In this document: piece after piece, positions 19,501-22,810 of the stretch
How positions within the stretch are numbered: position 1 is the stretch's first letter
Layout: each line of letters starts with the position of its first letter
Source of the DNA: Chloromonas sp. AAM2
Lineage: Eukaryota; Chlorophyta; Chlorophyceae; Chlamydomonadales; Chlamydomonadaceae
Reading direction: 5' to 3'
DNA: 22,810 nucleotides
NCBI GenBank assembly: GCA_004335635.1
Contig: QAXH01000807.1
Location: forward strand, 1 to 22,810
Notes under the pieces: generated by a model
What the model saw: only the letters and a program-made list of their open reading frames with translations
What the model was told of the DNA's origin: nothing
Database searches by the model: none
Made by a program: the position numbers and the translations under genes

Positions 19501-22426
19501 CTTGAAGGAAAGAGCAGACGACATGTTGATTCAGACTTTGACGATGTGTCGCACGATGATGCTTCGAGGGTCTTCTCAAGAACTGGGCAGGAGTAACGCA
19601 CATCAACACAACCAAACAAACTACCACCGAATTGAGGGATTGAGAGGTCCACACATTTGGGATGTTGTTGTTACCAAGACTGACGGTTGTGAAATTATGT
19701 CCTTGCTTCCTAGCGCAAGTTATCAGGTACTCCTGAGCAAATTGCCCATGGGCATGTACACCAAGTGTCCACGTCAATGACACGTTCCCGCAGTTCTACC
19801 TGGTGGGGGATAGGCTCTACTATGCTGCGGATGCCCTGCGTGAAACGGCAAATCCAGGCACCAACGCACGCTACATCCCATTGGACCGCGTACCTGTTCG
19901 GCCCCTTCCACACAGGTAATCTAAACCTAGAGGCATGTCTGCATACCCATGCATATGCGCTGAATCCGGCCTGGTGTAGCAGCAGCCAACCAAGTGATGA
20001 TTGTTACTTTTGGTATAACTATCATAAGGTATGACCATGTAATTATTGCATCTCCGTACAGCCAGTTGATACTCCACTATTCAATCTGCAGGCGCAAGTA
20101 TGCGAGGCCTGACACTCTCAAGCGAGTGGACCCAGACTACACACTGCCGGACATTGGCATCTCAATGGTTCGGAAAACGTGAGTCAAAGCAAGGCGCCAG
20201 CCTGGCTAACAGAGGAAGGCAGAACACTGGCACAACCGACTCATTCAAGTGATCAGGGTTTGCATGGGCTGGTGTGAGGCTGTGCAAGCCATACACTGTA
20301 AAGGCTTTGTCATTGGGGCGCGTGTTGTCACCGTTTTCATGCCTATGAAAGGGCTCTTGTCGCAGCCAGCCAGCTTGAAGGCACCTAAGAAGTGTACCAC
20401 GTGTCACAGACCATTGACCCATTCAGCTTGAGGCTGTCAACCACGCTTGTGCAGGATGCTGGAGCACCTCCGCGTGCAGCTGTCGCCCAACACCTGCTTT
20501 GGCATCGTGTCAGGGTCTCACAGCTTCTTCCTGGCAGCAGAAACAGCCAGAGAGGTGAAACGGACTCCACGTGTCAGTGCCAGAGCCACTCGGAGCATGA
20601 CCTGAGCACAAAACGCCGGGAGCTTTTGTTAAATGCAATGGGCAAAATTGGCCCCTCCACTGGAGCTCTGCTGCTTTTTCTTGCCTATCATGCTGCCATT
20701 GTCGGCTTCTATAAGTGTATGAGGACCTCTTCCTAATGGTAGACTGTCTGATGTGGCAGCGACTGCATCATCCGGACCCAACCTGACGAGCTTGTATATG
20801 AACCAAACCTAACCCAGCTAACAACGACTATTCAACGCTGGCACAAGACTGTTTAGATCATGCCGTCAGTGGAACCTTGACTGTGCCTTGGCTCCCTGTT
20901 GCCTCCAGGCTGAGGAGTGGGTGCGCGTGCTGCGCAAACAGTGGATGCACTGCTTCAAGCACACACTGCGCTCATCCAACTCACAGGATGCGGTGCGTTA
21001 CCTAGCATTGGCTTGAACTAGGTCACTCGCAACCTGTCTGTGTGCCACCATGATGTATTAGACAATGTCATCAAGAGTGGACATGGCCAGGAGATACTGT
21101 CCGCATTTGCACTCAGATGGGCACATGCTTGTAACGTATTGCCCTGCTGCTGTTGTGTCATAGCTGGGGTCTATGCACATGATCGAGATCTGGTAGTCCT
21201 GGACATGCATGTGCCACCAGTCACTGGCATTCCAGGCCGCTCTCAGCTCCCAGTAACTGCCATACACCACAGCACAACCTCTCTCACACTGGCCCTTGCG
21301 ACAATCTGTCCGCTGGCCATTCTACATGAGGCACCCTGCAGCAGACAGTAGCAAAGATTTTGGAACTTGCCTGATTAAGTTCTTGTGATTATTTGCAGTG
21401 TCACTGCTGTGCCATACATGTGCCCTGTCAGGTGCATGAGACGTCCCGGCTGCTGGCCCAGAACCAGGCCCTGAGGGAGTCACTGGCCTTCGCCAAGCAG
21501 CCAAACAACACGGACACGGACTACTGGAAGTGAGTGCAAGGCTGAATCATGAGTTCGTCTGGGTTGTGCGATAAGCAAGCAATCAGTTTGCCCACAGCCC
21601 AGTGTCGAAAACCAAGCAAGCACAAGAGTCATAGAGTCCTTGAAAGCCATTGGCAGATACACAATGACCCGTGAGCTCCGGCCCACAACGCAGTTGAAGA
21701 TAGGCATTTAGCCAAACCAAATGGCGCACACAAAGCCTTGTCAAATGCAGCTGCTGGTGTGGTTTATTACACTTACAATTATAATTCCAATTGTCAGCAT
21801 CCAGGCCCAACATCGCCTTGTGTTTACATCACGTTCATGTTCTTGTGTGCCTGCCTTGTGTTAACACCTTGTGTCGATGTGCAACTGCCTGTCCTATCAC
21901 CAAGACCTAACTGGTACTTGATCATGTTTAAGTTTCGCACCTTGTGCCTTCAGGCACTGGCTTGATGAGAAGGCTCGCAACCGCGCATTGGAGGACGCCA
22001 TGAGTGGCAATGCGGTGTACGAAGTGGAGGTCAAGACAGGGAAGATCAAGGTGCGGGGCAACAGGCATGATGGTCACCTGAACACGACCTGGACTTAAGC
22101 CAAGGCCAGTTGAGAGCAAGTTGTATGAAGGCACACACGCAATCACCACACAATTATTTACTAAGGTGAAACAACAACGTTGTATCGCAAGTGTTTGTTA
22201 TCCCCCTCCCCCTCCCGCACGATATGAAGCCCATGTTGCTGACCTGCTGATTGACACTCTCTTGTTTGGGACCATGCGTCTCCCCATGCAGGGTTGTTCC
22301 ACCAGCGCACGTGTGTACATGGACATGCATGGGCCCTATGACGAAGTGACTACAGGGGAGATTCGACTGGTCAACGCAGACGTGCACCAGCCATGCTACC
22401 AACGGGGAGCGCTGGACCTGTTTGTG
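16515..22426 (+). CDS. PH domain plus PLAT/LH2 domain protein (C-terminus unresolved)
   Basis: Probable membrane- or lipid-associated adaptor. Exons: 16515-16588, 16722-16874, 17118-17492, 17703-17904, 19794-19915, 20092-20178, 20455-20554, 20909-20992, 21432-21529, 21954-22050 and 22292-22426, which join in frame for 509 residues. Residues 1-240 are Ser/Ala/Pro/Gly-rich and likely disordered. PH domain: about 247-385, starting SGWLHKLVG and NWKKYW, continuing [13 protein letters not shown], then [14 protein letters not shown] and a C-terminal helix with conserved Trp375 ([11 protein letters not shown]). Residues 400-450 form a short charged helical or coiled-coil linker. The PLAT domain starts at about 453 ([28 protein letters not shown]). 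The Met at 16515 is the first in the open exon, but an upstream exon is possible. A 1889-nt intron inside the PH domain contains the FeSOD gene on the other strand. The last PLAT strands lie in another frame (see 22511). The lipid-binding role is inferred from the domain families. Confidence 0.84.
18047..18051 (-). terminator. Candidate TGTAA polyadenylation signal for the FeSOD gene
   Basis: TTACA on the plus strand reads TGTAA on the minus strand, about 270 nt past the FeSOD stop. TGTAA is the usual poly(A) signal in chlamydomonad algae. A five-base match can occur by chance. Confidence 0.35.
18321..19524 (-). CDS. FSD1: Chloroplast iron superoxide dismutase (FeSOD), 234 aa, 4 exons
   Basis: Converts superoxide to hydrogen peroxide and oxygen, here probably in the chloroplast stroma. 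Exons on the minus strand: 19204-19524, 18951-19094, 18534-18688 and 18321-18405 (705 nt, no frame break, TAA stop). Residues 1 to about 34 are Ala/Ser/Arg-rich without acidic residues, like a plastid transit peptide. The mature part begins near [18 protein letters not shown]. The four metal ligands are present: His59 (FEFHWGKHH), His111 (IWNHTFFW), and Asp194 and His198 (DVWEHAYY). The NNAAQ motif before the second ligand, GGGGAPTG and FGSGWAWL are typical of Fe-type rather than Mn-type enzymes. The length fits plant and algal FeSODs with a transit peptide. All introns are GT-AG. The gene sits entirely inside an intron of the PH-PLAT gene on the opposite strand, so its promoter (upstream of 19524) is intronic too. 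The symbol follows common algal and plant usage. Confidence 0.97.
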
Positions 22427-22510
22427 GTGAGTAATTGAAGTTACATGCGTAACACGATAGCTGGAACAGGCTGAAGTTGTTTGTGACTGACAAACCTGGT
22501 GTTTGCACAG

Positions 22511-22572
22511 TGACGCGTTCTGGCATTTGTACATTGGAATCCGCAACGGGCCCTCGGAGATGTCTATGCTGA
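22511..22572 (+). other. Probable next PLAT exon, out of frame with the preceding exon
   Basis: After a TTTGCACAG acceptor, the frame starting at the second base reads DAFWHLYIGIRNGPSEM, which resembles the PLAT strand and loop that follow RGALDLFV in other family members. Joined directly to the previous exon (ending in phase 0 at 22426), the first codon would instead be TGA. A missed micro-exon, a sequence error or a real frameshift could explain this. The 3' border is not clear. Confidence 0.45.
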
Positions 22573-22674
22573 TCTGGTCCACTACCATTGTAACCATGTG
22601 TCCTTGCAATTCTGGGTCATGGCAAGGGCCTATCTGCCTACTGTTGGCCACACCATCACCGGCGCGCGCGCGTT

Positions 22675-22735
22675 AAAAAAAAGAAGTTTGCCAGTTCTGG
22701 GACACTTCCTATCAATGCCACTGGAACATGTGGTA
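22675..22735 (+). mobile_element. Partial copy of the 5632-5748 MITE-like element
   Basis: An A-tract followed by GAAGTTTGCCAGTTCTGGG and ACA matches the left arm of the 5632-5748 palindrome almost exactly. The match continues weakly into the loop, with GCCACTGGAAC shared by both. No right arm follows within the window. A short GC run (about 22661-22672) abuts its left edge. Confidence 0.65.
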
Positions 22736-22810
22736 GTGATGGGTGTTGTAGTTGCAAAGTGTGGTTGGGTATGCTTTTGAGTTTGCAGACGTGTCACAGG
22801 TGTGTGTCTA

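Larger units (their letters stand above)
17905..19793 (+). other. 1889-nt host intron that splits the PH domain and contains the FeSOD gene
   Basis: The donor GTAAGT follows AAGTACTGG (KYW), and the acceptor TTCCCGCAG precedes TTCTACCTGGTG (FYLV). The join is phase 0 and rebuilds a continuous PH-domain beta-strand pair. The introns around it are about 80-540 nt, so this one is unusually long, and all of the FeSOD coding sequence plus flanks accounts for the excess. Confidence 0.85.

Noticed and set aside
22511..22513. TGA as a selenocysteine codon in the PLAT domain
   Set aside because: PLAT domains have no known selenocysteine site, and a shifted frame explains the conserved sequence better.

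Overview
This window looks like nuclear DNA from an intron-rich eukaryote, most likely a chlorophycean green alga of the Chlamydomonas/Haematococcus type. The evidence is many short introns with GT(AAGT/GAGT)...CAG borders, Ala/Ser/Pro-rich low-complexity linkers, a plastid-type iron superoxide dismutase, and a GAF-PAS-TKL kinase. The order-level placement is inference. There is no sign of bacterial operons, CRISPR, tRNA or rRNA.

Layout. (1) 1-2479, plus strand: the 3' part of an unrecognised gene in six consistent exons with a Pro/Ala-rich segment and hydrophobic helices; its 5' end lies outside the window. (2) 2480-7440: about 5 kb with no convincing gene. It holds a strong MITE-like palindrome (5632-5748), weak duplicated segments and a few doubtful open frames. 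(3) 7441-15753, minus strand: a complete 21-exon gene for a 950-residue lipid-anchored (MGIC...) GAF-PAS-protein kinase. It includes an 8-nt micro-exon and two GC-AG introns, and all 21 exons join without a frame break. (4) 15754-16514: intergenic region between two divergent genes, probably a shared promoter. (5) 16515 to at least 22426, plus strand: a gene for a protein with a disordered N-terminus, a PH domain, a short helical linker and a PLAT/LH2 domain. The end of the PLAT domain is frame-inconsistent. (6) 18321-19524, minus strand: a complete four-exon chloroplast Fe-superoxide dismutase gene lying wholly inside the 1889-nt intron that splits the PH domain of gene 5. (7) 22675-22735: a partial copy of the 5632-5748 element.

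How the genes may relate. The kinase and the PH-PLAT gene are divergent neighbours. One protein carries a predicted lipid anchor plus small-molecule sensor domains, and the other carries two membrane- or lipid-associated domains. The antioxidant enzyme gene is nested in the second. A functional link (membrane or redox signalling) is speculation from proximity. The nesting itself is read directly from splice frames. Exon structures were worked out by hand from splice signals, phase and domain continuity; no alignment or transcript data were available.
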